Shown in pieces: positions 1-9,567 of a stretch of DNA of 64,000 nt (position 1 is its first letter; the number at the start of each line of letters is the position of its first letter). This DNA comes from Arthrobacter sp. ok362 (lineage in GTDB: Bacteria > Actinomycetota > Actinomycetes > Actinomycetales > Micrococcaceae). The translations under genes and the position numbers were made by a program. Below the pieces are notes generated by a model, which searched no databases, was not told the DNA's origin, and worked only from the letters and a program-made list of their open reading frames with translations. The DNA is taken from assembly GCF_900102785.1 (NCBI RefSeq), contig NZ_FNGC01000016.1:51596-115595 (forward strand). The letters are read 5' to 3'.

Positions 1-1010
1 AGGCCGTGCTCTTCGGTGGACTCGATGATCCGGGCCATGGTCTTGACCGTCTCGATCGGGTACTTGCCCACGCTGGTCTCGCCGGACAGCATCACCGCGT
101 CGGCGCCGTCGAGCACGGCGTTGGCGCAGTCGGAGGCCTCGGCGCGGGTGGGGCGAGGGTTCTCGATCATGGACTCGAGGACCTGGGTGGCCACGATGAC
201 GGGCTTGGCCCAACGGCGTGCCAGTTCGATGGCGCGTTTCTGCACGATCGGCACTTCCTCGAGGGGAAGTTCCACACCGAGGTCGCCACGGGCCACCATG
301 ATGGCGTCGAAGGCGTCGATGATCTCGTGCAGCTGCTCCACGGCCTGCGGCTTCTCGATCTTGGCGATCACCGGCACGCGGCGGCCCTCTTCGTCCATGA
401 TCTCGTGCACGCGGACGATGTCCGAAGCGTCGCGGACGAAGGACAGGGCAACCATGTCCACACCGCGGCGCATGGCCCAGCGAAGATCGTCCTCGTCCTT
501 TTCGCTCAGCGCCGGCACGTTGACGGCCACGCCGGGCAGGTTGATGCCCTTGTTGTTCGAGACCCAGCCGCCGACGATCACCTGGGCGACCACCTTGACG
601 GAGTCGACGTCGATCGCGCGGAGGGCGACCTTGCCGTCGTCGATGAGCAGGGCATCGCCCGGGTTGACGTCCTCGGTGAGTGACTTGAGCGTCGTGGAGC
701 AGATGTCCTTGGTGCCGGGAACGTCCTCGGTGGTGATCGTGAACGTGTCACCGACCTCCAGGAGGTGCGGTCCGTCGACGAAGCGTCCCAGGCGGATCTT
801 CGGCCCCTGCAGGTCGGCCATGATGGCCACGGCCTTGCCGAGCTGTCCCGCTGCCTTGCGGACGTTCTCGTAAGTGGTGTCGTGCACGGAGTAGTCGCCG
901 TGGCTCATGTTCATGCGGGCCACGTCGACGCCGGCTTCCAGCACTGCAAGCGTGTTGTCAAAGCTTGCGATTGCCGGTCCGAAAGTGGCCACGATTTTAG
1001 CGCGTCTCAT
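1..1010 (-). CDS. pyk: Pyruvate kinase, 3' end cut by the window edge
   Basis: Catalyses phosphoenolpyruvate + ADP to pyruvate + ATP, the last step of glycolysis, in the cytosol. The N-terminus reads MRRAKIVATFGPA, the family start. Then come the substrate-binding segment VARMNMSHGDY, the K+/Mg2+ region IMADLQGPKIRLG, the B domain, and the active-site stretches VIAKIEKPQA, MVARGDLGVELP and ATQVLESMI. About 336 residues are visible of the usual 470-490; the C-terminal allosteric domain lies beyond position 1. The ATG at 1010 is preceded by a TAGGGT -10-like box exactly six bases upstream, so the mRNA may be leaderless. It lies 84 bp downstream of gltD on the same strand. Identity is certain; the promoter reading is inference. 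Confidence 0.97.
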   Translation of the reverse strand, partial: MRRAKIVATFGPAIASFDNTLAVLEAGVDVARMNMSHGDYSVHDTTYENVRKAAGQLGKAVAIMADLQGPKIRLGRFVDGPHLLEVGDTFTITTEDVPGTKDICSTTLKSLTEDVNPGDALLIDDGKVALRAIDVDSVKVVAQVIVGGWVSNNKGINLPGVAVNVPALSEKDEDDLRWAMRRGVDMVALSFVRDASDIVRVHEIMDEEGRRVPVIAKIEKPQAVEQLHEIIDAFDAIMVARGDLGVELPLEEVPIVQKRAIELARRWAKPVIVATQVLESMIENPRPTRAEASDCANAVLDGADAVMLSGETSVGKYPIETVKTMARIIESTEEHG

Positions 1011-1016
1011 ATACCT

Positions 1017-1022
1017 ACCCTA
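1017..1022 (-). promoter_or_regulatory. Candidate -10 box (TAGGGT) of a leaderless pyk transcript
   Basis: On the minus strand the hexamer TAGGGT is followed by exactly six bases and then the pyk ATG. This is the TANNNT-N6-start arrangement of actinobacterial leaderless genes. No good -35 hexamer is visible. A short Shine-Dalgarno-like GGTAGG overlaps the box, so ordinary initiation is not excluded. Confidence 0.4.
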
Positions 1023-1094
1023 GTGGTCTGTTGCATGGATGAAGTTGAAGCGAGGATGAATCCTGGGCGAGCTGGCTGGACTCGAGCTGTTGGA

Positions 1095-2552
1095 CTACAG
1101 AACAGCCATCGCACGGTCGGTCGGCGCCACGGGTGCCGGCAGGATGGTGCTGCCCATCAGGAACTTGTCCACCGCGGCCGCGCAGGCGCGCCCTTCGGCG
1201 ATGGCCCAGACGATCAGCGACTGGCCGCGGCCGGCGTCGCCGGCGACGAAGATGCCCTCGGTGTTGGTCATGTAGTAACCGTCCCGCGCCACGTTGCCGC
1301 GGCCGTCGAAGTCGGCCTGGACCTGGGCGGTGATCCCGGCCGGCTCGGGGCCGGTGAAGCCCAGGGACAGCAGGACGAGGTCCGCGGGGATGATCCGCTC
1401 GGTGCCGGCCTTCGGGAGGCGCTTGCCGTCGACGAATTCCGTCTCCGCCACCTTGACGCCGGTGACTTTGCCTTTTTCCCCGACGAACTCCACGGTGGAG
1501 GCGAGATAGGTGCGTTCGCCGCCTTCCTCGTGCGCGCTGGCGACCTCGAACAAGGTGGGGAACGTCGGCCATGGCTGGTGGCCTGCACGCTCGACGGGCG
1601 GCTGCTTGCCGATCGCGAGGGTGGTCACGGACGCGGCCTGGTGCCGGTGCGCGGTGCCGAGGCAGTCGGCGCCGGTGTCGCCGCCGCCGAGGATGACGAC
1701 GTGCTTGCCCGCGGCGTTGATCTGGTTCTCCACGGTCTCCCCCGCCACCACCCGGTTGGCCGGCACGAGGTAGTCCATGGCGAAGTGGACGCCCTCAAGC
1801 TCGCGGCCCGGGATCGGCAGGTCACGCGGGACGGTGGCGCCGGTGGCGATCACGACGGCGTCGTACCGGCGGCGCAGCTGCTCCCACGTCACGTCGGTGC
1901 CGACGGCCACGCCGGTGCGGAACCGGGTGCCCTCGGCCTTCATCTGCTCGAGCCGGCGGTCCACCTGCTCTTTTTCCATCTTGAAGTCGGGGATCCCGTA
2001 GCGCAGGAGTCCGCCGATCTTGTCGTCGCGCTCGTAAACGGCCACGGTGTGGCCCACCCGGGTAAGCTGCTGGGCGACGGCGAGCCCGGCGGGGCCGGAA
2101 CCGACGACGGCGACTGTCTTGCCGGTCAGTCGCGCCGGCGGCAGGGGGTTGACCCAGCCGTTCTCGAACGCTTGGTCCACGATGGACACCTCAACCTGCT
2201 TGATGGTCACCGCGGGCTGGTTGATGCCCAGCACGCAGGAGGCCTCGCAGGGGGCCGGGCACAGCCGGCCCGTGAACTCGGGGAAGTTGTTGGTGGCGTG
2301 CAGCCGCTCCATCGCTTCCTCGCCCTTGTCCCGCCAGATGAGGTCGTTCCATTCCGGAATGAGGTTGCCCAGCGGGCAGCCCTGGTGGCAGAACGGGATG
2401 CCGCAGTCCATGCAGCGGCCGGCCTGGCTCTTCAGGACACCCTTTTCCTGGGCCTCGTAGACCTCTTTCCAGTCCATGATCCGGACCGGAACGGGACGGC
2501 GGGGCTGGGTTTCGCGCTGACGTACTTTCAGAAATCCGCGTGGATCAGCCAC
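1095..2552 (-). CDS. gltD: Glutamate synthase (NADPH) small subunit
   Basis: Beta subunit of GOGAT: oxidises NADPH and passes electrons through FAD and Fe-S centres to GltB, allowing glutamine + 2-oxoglutarate to give two glutamates. The N-terminal ferredoxin-like region carries two cysteine clusters (CMDCGIPFCHQGCPLG near residue 42 and CPAPCEASCVLG near 97). The FAD-binding VVGSGPAGLAVA follows near 150 and the NADPH-binding GGGDTGADCLG near 290. At 485 aa it has family length. Its ATG overlaps the end of gltB by 8 nt, so the pair is translationally coupled and made in one complex. No unusual feature was seen. Confidence 0.97.
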   Translation of the reverse strand: MADPRGFLKVRQRETQPRRPVPVRIMDWKEVYEAQEKGVLKSQAGRCMDCGIPFCHQGCPLGNLIPEWNDLIWRDKGEEAMERLHATNNFPEFTGRLCPAPCEASCVLGINQPAVTIKQVEVSIVDQAFENGWVNPLPPARLTGKTVAVVGSGPAGLAVAQQLTRVGHTVAVYERDDKIGGLLRYGIPDFKMEKEQVDRRLEQMKAEGTRFRTGVAVGTDVTWEQLRRRYDAVVIATGATVPRDLPIPGRELEGVHFAMDYLVPANRVVAGETVENQINAAGKHVVILGGGDTGADCLGTAHRHQAASVTTLAIGKQPPVERAGHQPWPTFPTLFEVASAHEEGGERTYLASTVEFVGEKGKVTGVKVAETEFVDGKRLPKAGTERIIPADLVLLSLGFTGPEPAGITAQVQADFDGRGNVARDGYYMTNTEGIFVAGDAGRGQSLIVWAIAEGRACAAAVDKFLMGSTILPAPVAPTDRAMAVL

Positions 2553-5500
2553 CGGTCACCTCCAGGATTCGAGACCAAACTTCTTCGCCGTCGGGGTCCA
2601 GGCCCTCTTCGATGGCGTCAAGACGGGTTTGCAGGACGGCCGCGTAGTCGCGCGGCAGCACCTTGGTTATGCGGGCTGCGGTGTCATCGAAGTTCTCGAG
2701 GAGCCGTGCCGCGAGCAGCGATTCGGTTTCCTCGAGGTGCTTGAGGAGCAGCCCGTGGACGATGTCGCGGTCCTCGGCGTCGAGCTCGAGCAACTGCAGC
2801 TCGCCGGACTCGAGGGCCTGCTTGTTGACGCGTTCGGTCTGCAGGTCCAGCACATAGGCCGTGCCACCGGACATGCCGGCACCGAAGTTGCGGCCGGTGC
2901 GGCCGATGATGAGCGTCTGGCCGCCGGTCATGTACTCGCAGCCGTGGTCGCCGATGCCTTCGGCCACCGCGGTGGCGCCCGAGTTGCGGACCAGGAAGCG
3001 TTCGCCCACTTGGCCGCGCAGGAACATTTCCCCGCTCGTGGCGCCATAGCCGATCACGTTGCCCGCAATCACGTTCCGCTCGGCCGGGAAAACGTTGGTG
3101 CGGTCCGGCCGGACGATGATGCGGCCGCCGGAAAGTCCCTTGCCGACGTAGTCGTTCGAGTCGCCGAACATGCGCAGCGTGATGCCGGCCGGCAGGAACG
3201 CCCCGAGTGACTGGCCGGCGGTGCCATTGAGCGTGATGTCAATGGTGTCCGTGGCCAGGACGTCGGTGCTGAAGGTCTTCGTCACGACGTGGCCGAGCAT
3301 GGTGCCGACGGAGCGGTCCGTGTTGATGACGTTCACGGCGATCTTCACCGGTGTGCGGTCGCTGAGGGCTTCCGCTGCCATGGCGATCAGGCGCTGGTCG
3401 AAGTGCTTGTCGAGTTCGTGGTTCTGGCCGGTGAGGTTGCGCAGCGGGGCGTCGTCGTCGAATTCGAGGCCGTGCAGGATCGGATCCAGGTCCAGCCCTT
3501 CGGCTTTCCAGTGGTTGATCGCGTCGCGGGAGTCGAGCATCTCGGCATGGCCGATCGCCTCCTCGATGCTGCGGAAACCCAGTTCCGCGAGGATTTCGCG
3601 GACTTCCTCGGCAAGGAATTCAAAGAAGTTGACCACGAACTCGGGCTTGCCGTTGAACCTGGAGCGCAGCTCGGGGTTCTGGGTTGCGACGCCGACCGGG
3701 CAGGTGTCCAGGTGGCAGACGCGCATCATGATGCAGCCGGAGACCACCAGCGGAGCGGTGGCGAAACCAAATTCCTCGCCGCCGAGCAGCGCGGCAATCA
3801 CGACGTCGCGGCCGGTCTTGAGCTGGCCATCCACCTGCACCACCACACGGTCGCGCAGGCCGTTGAGCATGAGCGTCTGCTGGGTCTCGGCGAGGCCGAG
3901 TTCCCAGGGGACACCGGCGTGCTTGAGCGAGTTCAGCGGCGAGGCGCCCGTACCGCCGTCGTGTCCGGAAACGAGGACGACGTCGGCCTTGGCCTTGGTG
4001 ACGCCGGCCGCCACGGTGCCGATCCCGACCTCGGAGACGAGCTTGACGTGCACCCGGGCCGAGGGGTTGGCGCGCTTGGCGTCGTAGATCAGCTGAGCGA
4101 GGTCCTCGATCGAGTAAATGTCGTGGTGCGGGGGCGGCGAAATCAGGCCGACGCCGGGTGTGGAGTGCCGCGTGCGGGCCACCCAGGGGTAGACCTTCTG
4201 CGCCATCAGCTGGCCGCCTTCGCCGGGCTTGGCACCCTGCGCCATCTTGATCTGGATGTCGTCCGCGTTGGACAGGTACAGGCTGGTGACGCCGAAGCGG
4301 CCGGAGGCGATCTGCTTGACCGCGGAACGGCGGGTGGGATCGAGCAGGCGGTCCACGTCCTCGCCGCCTTCACCGGTGTTGGACTTGCCGCCCAGCCGGT
4401 TCATGGCGATCGCGAGGGTCTCGTGGGCTTCCTGGGAGATGGAGCCGTAGCTCATGGCGCCTGTGGAGAACCGCTTGACGATGCTCGAAACCGGTTCCAC
4501 TTCCTCAAGCGGCACCGCGGGACGCGAACCGGCCTTGAACTTCAGCAGCCCGCGCAGGGTCATGAGGTTCTCGGACTGGTCGTCAACGCCGCGGGTGTAG
4601 GCCTTGAAAATGTCATAGCGGCGTTCGCGTGTGGCGTGCTGGAGCCGGAAGACGGTCTCCGGGTTGAACAGGTGGGGCTCGCCGTCGCGGCGCCACTGGT
4701 ATTCGCCGCCGCCGAGCAGGGGCTGGTGCGGCAGTTCAATGCCGTTCTCGGGGTAGGCCATGCGGTGGCGGGCCAGGACTTCAGCGGCTATGACATCGAG
4801 GCCGACGCCGCCGAGCTGGGAATGCGTGCCGGAGAAGTACTCGTCCACCAGGTCCTGGCCGAGGCCGAGGGCTTCGAAGGTCTGGGCGCCCGTGTAGGAA
4901 GCCACAGTGGAGATGCCCATCTTGGACATGATCTTCAGGACGCCCTTGCCGAGGCCCTTGATCAGGTTGTAGACGCCGTCGTGCGGGGTGACCCCGACGA
5001 CGTCGCCGGAGGCGATCAGCTGTTCCACGGATTCCATGGCCAGGTACGGGTTCACGGCGGAGGCGCCGTAGCCGATGAGCACAGCGACGTGGTGCGTCTC
5101 GCGGACGTCGCCGGCCTCCACCACGAGGGCGGTCTTGGTGCGGTTGGCGCTGCGCAGCAGGTGGTGGTGAACGGCGCTGACGAGCAGTAAGGACGGGATC
5201 GGCGCCCACTGGGCGTTCGAGTCGCGGTCCGAGAGCACCACGTACTGGACGCCGCGGTTGATGGCGCCGGAGACCTGCTCGCAGATTTCGGTGAGCCGGG
5301 CGCGGAGGGCGTTCTCGCCACCTTCCGGGCGGTACAGTCCGCGGACCTTCATGGCGACCCTGTCGCCGTCGGCGCTCTCGATGTTCGCGATCTTGGCGAG
5401 CTGGTCGTTGTTGATGACAGGGAACGGCAGCGAGACCTGCGGCTGCCGGACCCGCTTGGTGTCCAGCAGGTTGCCGTTGGGACCGATCGCGCACATCAGG

Positions 5501-7161
5501 GATGTGACGAGCTCTTCCCGGATGGCATCCAGCGGCGGGTTGGTGACCTGGGCGAACGACTGCACGAAGTAGTCGAAGAGCAGCCGCGGCCGCTTTGACA
5601 GCACGGCCACGGGCGTGTCGGAGCCCATGGCGCCGAGCGGTTCGGCGCCGGTGCGTGCCATCGGGCCCAGCAGGATCTTCAGTTCCTCGGTGGTGTAACC
5701 GAAGGTGCGCTGGCGGATGTTGACCGAGGCCGCGGTGTGGACCACGTGCTCGCGTTCGGGGAGGTCCTTGAGGTCGATCAGGTTGTCCTTGAGCCATTCG
5801 GCCCACGGGTTCGCGGCTGCGACCTCGGCCTTGACCTCCGCGTCGTCAATGATCCGGCCGGCCCCGGTGTCCACCAGGAACATCTTGCCCGGCGATACCC
5901 GGCCCTTCTTGACCACCTTGGAGGCTTCGACGTCGATCACGCCGACCTCGGAGGCGAAGATGATGAGGCCGTCCTCGGTGATCCAGTACCGGCCCGGGCG
6001 CAGCCCGTTGCGGTCCAGTGTGGCGCCGACCAGGTTGCCGTCCGTGAAGGAGACGGCCGCCGGGCCGTCCCACGGCTCCATAAGCATCGAGTGGTACTCG
6101 TAGAAGGCGCGGCGGGCCGGATCCATGGTGGCGTGGTTTTCCCACGCCTCCGGGATCATCATCATGATCGAGTGCGTGATGGGCCGGCCGGAGAGCCAGA
6201 GCAGTTCCGCAACCTCATCGAACGAGGCGGAGTCCGAGGCGCCCGGGGTGCAGATCGGGAACAACTCTTCGGGTGAGTCCCCCAGCAGCGGGCTGGACAG
6301 CTGCGATTGGCGTGCCCGCATCCAGTTGCGGTTGCCCTTGACCGTGTTGATCTCGCCGTTGTGCGCGATGGTGCGGAACGGCTGGGCCAGGGGCCACGAC
6401 GGGAACGTGTTGGTGGAGAAGCGCGAGTGGACGATCGCGAGCTTGGTCTTGAAGCGCTTGTCCGAAAGGTCCGGGTAGAACGGCTCCAGCTGCGCGGTGG
6501 TGAGCATGCCCTTGTAGACGATGGTCCGGGAGGACAGCGACGGGAAGTACACGCCGAACTTGTTCTGGGCGCGCTTGCGGATCCGCCAGGCGCGGGAATC
6601 GAGCTCGTTGCGCTCGAGGGTTTCGCCGGTGCTGGAGGCGAAGAAGGGCTGCGAGAAGTACGGCATGCAGGCCCGGGCCATGGCCCCGACCAGGTCGGAC
6701 ATGATCGGAACTTCGCGCCAGCCAAGGACGGTCAGGCCCTCGTCCGCGGCGAGGCCTTCGATGCCGGACCGGGCGGCGTCGGATTCGCGCTGCTCGGCGG
6801 GCAGGAAGGCGGTTCCCACGATGTACTGGCCTGGGGCCGGAAGTTCGAAGTCCGTGACCGCGCGGAAGAATTCGTCCGGCACCTGCATGAGGAGGCCGGC
6901 GCCGTCGCCGGTACCTTCATCGGCGCCCACGGCACCGCGGTGCTCGAGGTTGCGCAGGGCGGTCAGGGCGGCGTCGACGATGTCATAGCCGGGCTCGCCG
7001 CGGAGCGTGGCGATGATGGCCAGGCCGCAGGCGTCCTTTTCGTTCTCCGGGTTGTAGAGACCGGCAGCGGCCGGGATCGCCGCGAACCGGCTGAAGGGTG
7101 ACGCGGCAGCCGAGGTCGGGTCCGGATCGGACCAGCTGGGGCTGTGAAGAGTTTGGGTCAT
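2545..7161 (-). CDS. gltB: Glutamate synthase (NADPH) large subunit
   Basis: Alpha subunit of GOGAT (1538 aa): hydrolyses glutamine at its N-terminal class-II amidotransferase domain and channels ammonia to the FMN synthase site. The start at 7161 is chosen because an excellent ribosome site (AGGAGGAAGGA) lies about 9 nt upstream; a longer reading frame to 7365 has none. The catalytic cysteine of KDACGL is residue 45, implying removal of a 44-residue propeptide. The FMN/central region has the [3Fe-4S] motif CHLDTCPVGVATQ, and the C-terminal GXGXG beta-helix domain is present. It is followed directly by gltD and preceded by a 264-bp leader with a palindrome and a stem-loop. Confidence 0.97.
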   Translation of the reverse strand: MTQTLHSPSWSDPDPTSAAASPFSRFAAIPAAAGLYNPENEKDACGLAIIATLRGEPGYDIVDAALTALRNLEHRGAVGADEGTGDGAGLLMQVPDEFFRAVTDFELPAPGQYIVGTAFLPAEQRESDAARSGIEGLAADEGLTVLGWREVPIMSDLVGAMARACMPYFSQPFFASSTGETLERNELDSRAWRIRKRAQNKFGVYFPSLSSRTIVYKGMLTTAQLEPFYPDLSDKRFKTKLAIVHSRFSTNTFPSWPLAQPFRTIAHNGEINTVKGNRNWMRARQSQLSSPLLGDSPEELFPICTPGASDSASFDEVAELLWLSGRPITHSIMMMIPEAWENHATMDPARRAFYEYHSMLMEPWDGPAAVSFTDGNLVGATLDRNGLRPGRYWITEDGLIIFASEVGVIDVEASKVVKKGRVSPGKMFLVDTGAGRIIDDAEVKAEVAAANPWAEWLKDNLIDLKDLPEREHVVHTAASVNIRQRTFGYTTEELKILLGPMARTGAEPLGAMGSDTPVAVLSKRPRLLFDYFVQSFAQVTNPPLDAIREELVTSLMCAIGPNGNLLDTKRVRQPQVSLPFPVINNDQLAKIANIESADGDRVAMKVRGLYRPEGGENALRARLTEICEQVSGAINRGVQYVVLSDRDSNAQWAPIPSLLLVSAVHHHLLRSANRTKTALVVEAGDVRETHHVAVLIGYGASAVNPYLAMESVEQLIASGDVVGVTPHDGVYNLIKGLGKGVLKIMSKMGISTVASYTGAQTFEALGLGQDLVDEYFSGTHSQLGGVGLDVIAAEVLARHRMAYPENGIELPHQPLLGGGEYQWRRDGEPHLFNPETVFRLQHATRERRYDIFKAYTRGVDDQSENLMTLRGLLKFKAGSRPAVPLEEVEPVSSIVKRFSTGAMSYGSISQEAHETLAIAMNRLGGKSNTGEGGEDVDRLLDPTRRSAVKQIASGRFGVTSLYLSNADDIQIKMAQGAKPGEGGQLMAQKVYPWVARTRHSTPGVGLISPPPHHDIYSIEDLAQLIYDAKRANPSARVHVKLVSEVGIGTVAAGVTKAKADVVLVSGHDGGTGASPLNSLKHAGVPWELGLAETQQTLMLNGLRDRVVVQVDGQLKTGRDVVIAALLGGEEFGFATAPLVVSGCIMMRVCHLDTCPVGVATQNPELRSRFNGKPEFVVNFFEFLAEEVREILAELGFRSIEEAIGHAEMLDSRDAINHWKAEGLDLDPILHGLEFDDDAPLRNLTGQNHELDKHFDQRLIAMAAEALSDRTPVKIAVNVINTDRSVGTMLGHVVTKTFSTDVLATDTIDITLNGTAGQSLGAFLPAGITLRMFGDSNDYVGKGLSGGRIIVRPDRTNVFPAERNVIAGNVIGYGATSGEMFLRGQVGERFLVRNSGATAVAEGIGDHGCEYMTGGQTLIIGRTGRNFGAGMSGGTAYVLDLQTERVNKQALESGELQLLELDAEDRDIVHGLLLKHLEETESLLAARLLENFDDTAARITKVLPRDYAAVLQTRLDAIEEGLDPDGEEVWSRILEVTGG

Positions 7162-7262
7162 TGGAGACGTCCTTCCTCCTGATCGTGCGTATGGGAGGGA
7201 CAACATTGGCCCCACTCGGCACGCCGGTGTGATGGGCGCAACAGAGTGTTTTTCTAACTGGA

Positions 7263-7299
7263 ATTGTAGGCCAGCCCGGCCTCCTGTAGTAACAGTTAC
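7263..7299 (-). promoter_or_regulatory. Candidate gltB promoter region with palindrome
   Basis: On the minus strand a -10-like TACAAT (plus 7263-7268) lies about 100 bp upstream of the gltB start. About 20 bp further up is the palindrome GTAAC-A-GTTAC (7289-7299), placed where a repressor or activator would touch the -35 region. The half-sites resemble the GTnAC-type halves of nitrogen regulators, but the spacing differs from the usual GlnR box. Which protein binds is unknown. Confidence 0.35.
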
Positions 7300-7322
7300 G
7301 CAGGTGCTGGCCCGGGCTTGCA

Positions 7323-7346
7323 CGGACAGCGTCGATCTGCTGTCCG
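7323..7346 (-). other. Stem-loop between lgt and gltB
   Basis: A perfect 8-bp inverted repeat (CGGACAGC / GCTGTCCG) with an 8-nt loop sits between the lgt stop and the gltB promoter candidate. It has no U-tract, so it may be a weak terminator or an mRNA-stability element of the trp-lgt transcript. Confidence 0.35.
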
Positions 7347-7425
7347 CAGTAAGCCCTCTTGCCACGACGCTGTGGAGTCGGGTCCTGCGAGCGGTGGCTC
7401 CGCAACCCGAGATACCGGCGCTGAG

Positions 7426-8730
7426 CTACTTGGTGCCCTCAGCCTCCGGCGCGGTGCCAGTTCCCTGGCGGCCGGATACTCCGGCTGCCGGAGCTCCGGC
7501 GGCGGGCGCGGTGCCGCCGGTGGAGTCCTTGTCCGCATCCTCGGATGCGCGAACTGGTCCGCTTTGGTTATTCCGGAGATTAGCACGGGATTCACTATCT
7601 GAGACAGCAGAGTCCGCATGCCGGATGGTTGTTGCGTCCGCGGGAACGGTGGCGCGCTCGCCCTCGACGGCGTCGTTCGCCCCGACGTCATTTGCCCCGG
7701 CGGTGGTGCTCTCAGCGACGGTGGTGCGGCCGGCGTCGACCGCTTCAGCGTCCGTCTCTGTCTCCGCCGCTTCTGTCTCTGCCGACGTTGTCTCCGGCGG
7801 CGTTGCCTCTAGCGCCTTTGTCCCGGCCGGTTCACGGCCCGGGAGGAACGGGGTGTCCGGCCCGGAGGGCTTGCGCAGGCCCAGGAGGATGAAGGCGAGC
7901 AGGGCTCCGGCAAAGACAATGATGCTGGTCCAGACATTGAGCCTGGTGGTGATCCCGAAGAGGCTGATCTGCTCGGCGTCGTCGATCCGCATGGCCTCGA
8001 TCCAGACGCGGCCAAGGGTGTAGTACATGGCGTAGACGCAGAAGAGGCGGCCACGGCGGAAGCTGAATTTCCGGTCCAGGGCCAGCAGGATCAGTACGCC
8101 GGCCAGGTTCCATAGCGACTCGTAGAGGAACGTCGGGTGGAAGAGCGTGTCAGCCGGCATGCCCGCCGGGAAGTTCGGGCTGTTGGGATCGATCTGCAGC
8201 CCCCAGAGAAGCGTGGTGGGACCGCCGAAGAGTTCCTGGTTGAAGTAGTTGCCCCACCGGCCAATCGCCTGGGCGAGCAGCAGTCCGGGGGCCGCGGCGT
8301 CCATGAAGGCGCTCAGCTTCACCCCGGCCCGCCGGCACCCGATCCAGGCGCCCACTGCGCCCAGCACGACGGCGCCCCAGATGCCCAGGCCGCCGCGCTG
8401 GATCTGCGGAATCAGTGACAGATCGCCGGTGCCATCGAATCCTGGACCAAAGTAGGCATCGGGCGAGGAGAACACGTGGTAGAGCCGTCCGCCGATGATG
8501 CCGAAGGGGATGGCCCAGATGGCGATGTCCCAGACGCTGCCCTCAGGTGCGCCGCGGCGCGCCCAACGGACGGAGGTGAGCCACAGGCCGGCAATGATGC
8601 CGGCGAGGATGCACAGGGCGTAGGCGTGGATGCGCAGGGACCCCCACGGCAGCGGGATGTCGAATCCGGACCAGCTCGGGCTCGGAATGCTCGCGGGAAT
8701 CATCGCCGCCGCGTGGAGGACTGACTGCAT
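7426..8730 (-). CDS. lgt: Prolipoprotein diacylglyceryl transferase with long C-terminal extension
   Basis: Integral membrane enzyme that moves diacylglycerol from phosphatidylglycerol to the lipobox cysteine of prolipoproteins. The core (residues about 20-285) has seven or so membrane segments and the family signature GRWGNYFNQELFGG at about 157-170, with the essential Arg, Gly and Asn. Also present are HAYALC near residue 35 and the conserved R-V-W-I-E region near 241. The protein is 434 aa against about 290 in Escherichia coli. Residues about 287-434 are a low-complexity Ala/Thr/Glu/Pro tail, probably cytoplasmic. It follows trpA with a 3-nt gap, an arrangement common in actinobacteria. 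A start at Met10 is possible. Confidence 0.95.
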   Translation of the reverse strand: MQSVLHAAAMIPASIPSPSWSGFDIPLPWGSLRIHAYALCILAGIIAGLWLTSVRWARRGAPEGSVWDIAIWAIPFGIIGGRLYHVFSSPDAYFGPGFDGTGDLSLIPQIQRGGLGIWGAVVLGAVGAWIGCRRAGVKLSAFMDAAAPGLLLAQAIGRWGNYFNQELFGGPTTLLWGLQIDPNSPNFPAGMPADTLFHPTFLYESLWNLAGVLILLALDRKFSFRRGRLFCVYAMYYTLGRVWIEAMRIDDAEQISLFGITTRLNVWTSIIVFAGALLAFILLGLRKPSGPDTPFLPGREPAGTKALEATPPETTSAETEAAETETDAEAVDAGRTTVAESTTAGANDVGANDAVEGERATVPADATTIRHADSAVSDSESRANLRNNQSGPVRASEDADKDSTGGTAPAAGAPAAGVSGRQGTGTAPEAEGTK

Positions 8731-8733
8731 TGC

Positions 8734-9567
8734 TTACGCTTCTTCCTTGGTAAGGCCGGTGCTGAGGTCTTTCGTCAAGGACGCTACCGCATCCACGCCG
8801 CCGTCCCGGATGGCCGCGACGAGGGCGGTGCCCACAATCACGCCGTCCGCATACTCGGCGATCTCGCGGACGTGGCCGGCGTTGGAGACGCCGAGGCCCA
8901 CGCAGACGCGTTCGGCGCCCGCGGCATGCGCGGCTGCGACAACGTTCCTGGCCGCCGAGCTGACCGAGGTCCGGGCGCCGGTGACGCCCATGATGGAGAC
9001 GGCGTACACGAAGCCGCGGCTCGCATCGACTGTGCGCTTCATGCGTTCCGGGGAAGAGGAGGGTGCCACGAGGAACACCCGGTCCAGTCCGTACTTGTCG
9101 GAAGCTGCCATCCATTCGGCGGCCTCGTCCGGGATGAGGTCGGGCGTGATCAGCCCGGCTCCCCCGGCCTCGGCCAGGCGGCGGGAGAACTCATCCACGC
9201 CCATCCGGACCACGGGGTTCCAGTAGGTCATGACCAGCACGGCGGCGTCGGTCTTGCTCGTGATGCCGCGGACGACGTCGAAGACCTCCCGGACGCGGAA
9301 GCCCTTCGCGAGGGCCTCCGTCGTGGCCGCCTGGATGACCTGGCCGTCCATGACCGGATCGGAGTACGGGATGCCGATCTCGATGAGGTCAGCGCCGTTC
9401 TCGGCCAGGGCGATGCCGGCGGCAATGGTGTCTTCAACGCTTGGGTAACCGGCGGGCAGGTAGCCGATCAGGGCCGCCCGGCCGTGGGCGCGTGCGCGGT
9501 CAATCGCCGCTGCCGACTTGCTGGCGTGCTGCGCGGCGTTCTGGTTGCCGTCCTGGCTGGTGCTCAC
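8734..9567 (-). CDS. trpA: Tryptophan synthase alpha chain
   Basis: Cleaves indole-3-glycerol phosphate to indole and glyceraldehyde 3-phosphate in the alpha2-beta2 tryptophan synthase complex. A TIM barrel of 277 aa, with the catalytic glutamate region LIEIGIPYSDPVMDG near residue 60, the substrate loop around ADAAVLVMTYWNP, and the phosphate-binding GLGVSNAGHV near 223. Its ATG overlaps the trpB stop by 4 nt, giving coupled translation of the two partners. The N-terminal 25 residues are polar and longer than in enteric homologues. Confidence 0.97.
   Translation of the reverse strand: MSTSQDGNQNAAQHASKSAAAIDRARAHGRAALIGYLPAGYPSVEDTIAAGIALAENGADLIEIGIPYSDPVMDGQVIQAATTEALAKGFRVREVFDVVRGITSKTDAAVLVMTYWNPVVRMGVDEFSRRLAEAGGAGLITPDLIPDEAAEWMAASDKYGLDRVFLVAPSSSPERMKRTVDASRGFVYAVSIMGVTGARTSVSSAARNVVAAAHAAGAERVCVGLGVSNAGHVREIAEYADGVIVGTALVAAIRDGGVDAVASLTKDLSTGLTKEEA

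Noticed and set aside
765..2744. Long plus-strand open frame opposite gltD
   Set aside because: His/Gly/Val-rich composition typical of an antisense frame in GC-rich DNA; gltD on the other strand is unmistakable. The same applies to 3289-5190, 9771-11180, 36885-39428 (minus), 52776-54992 and 57333-58349.
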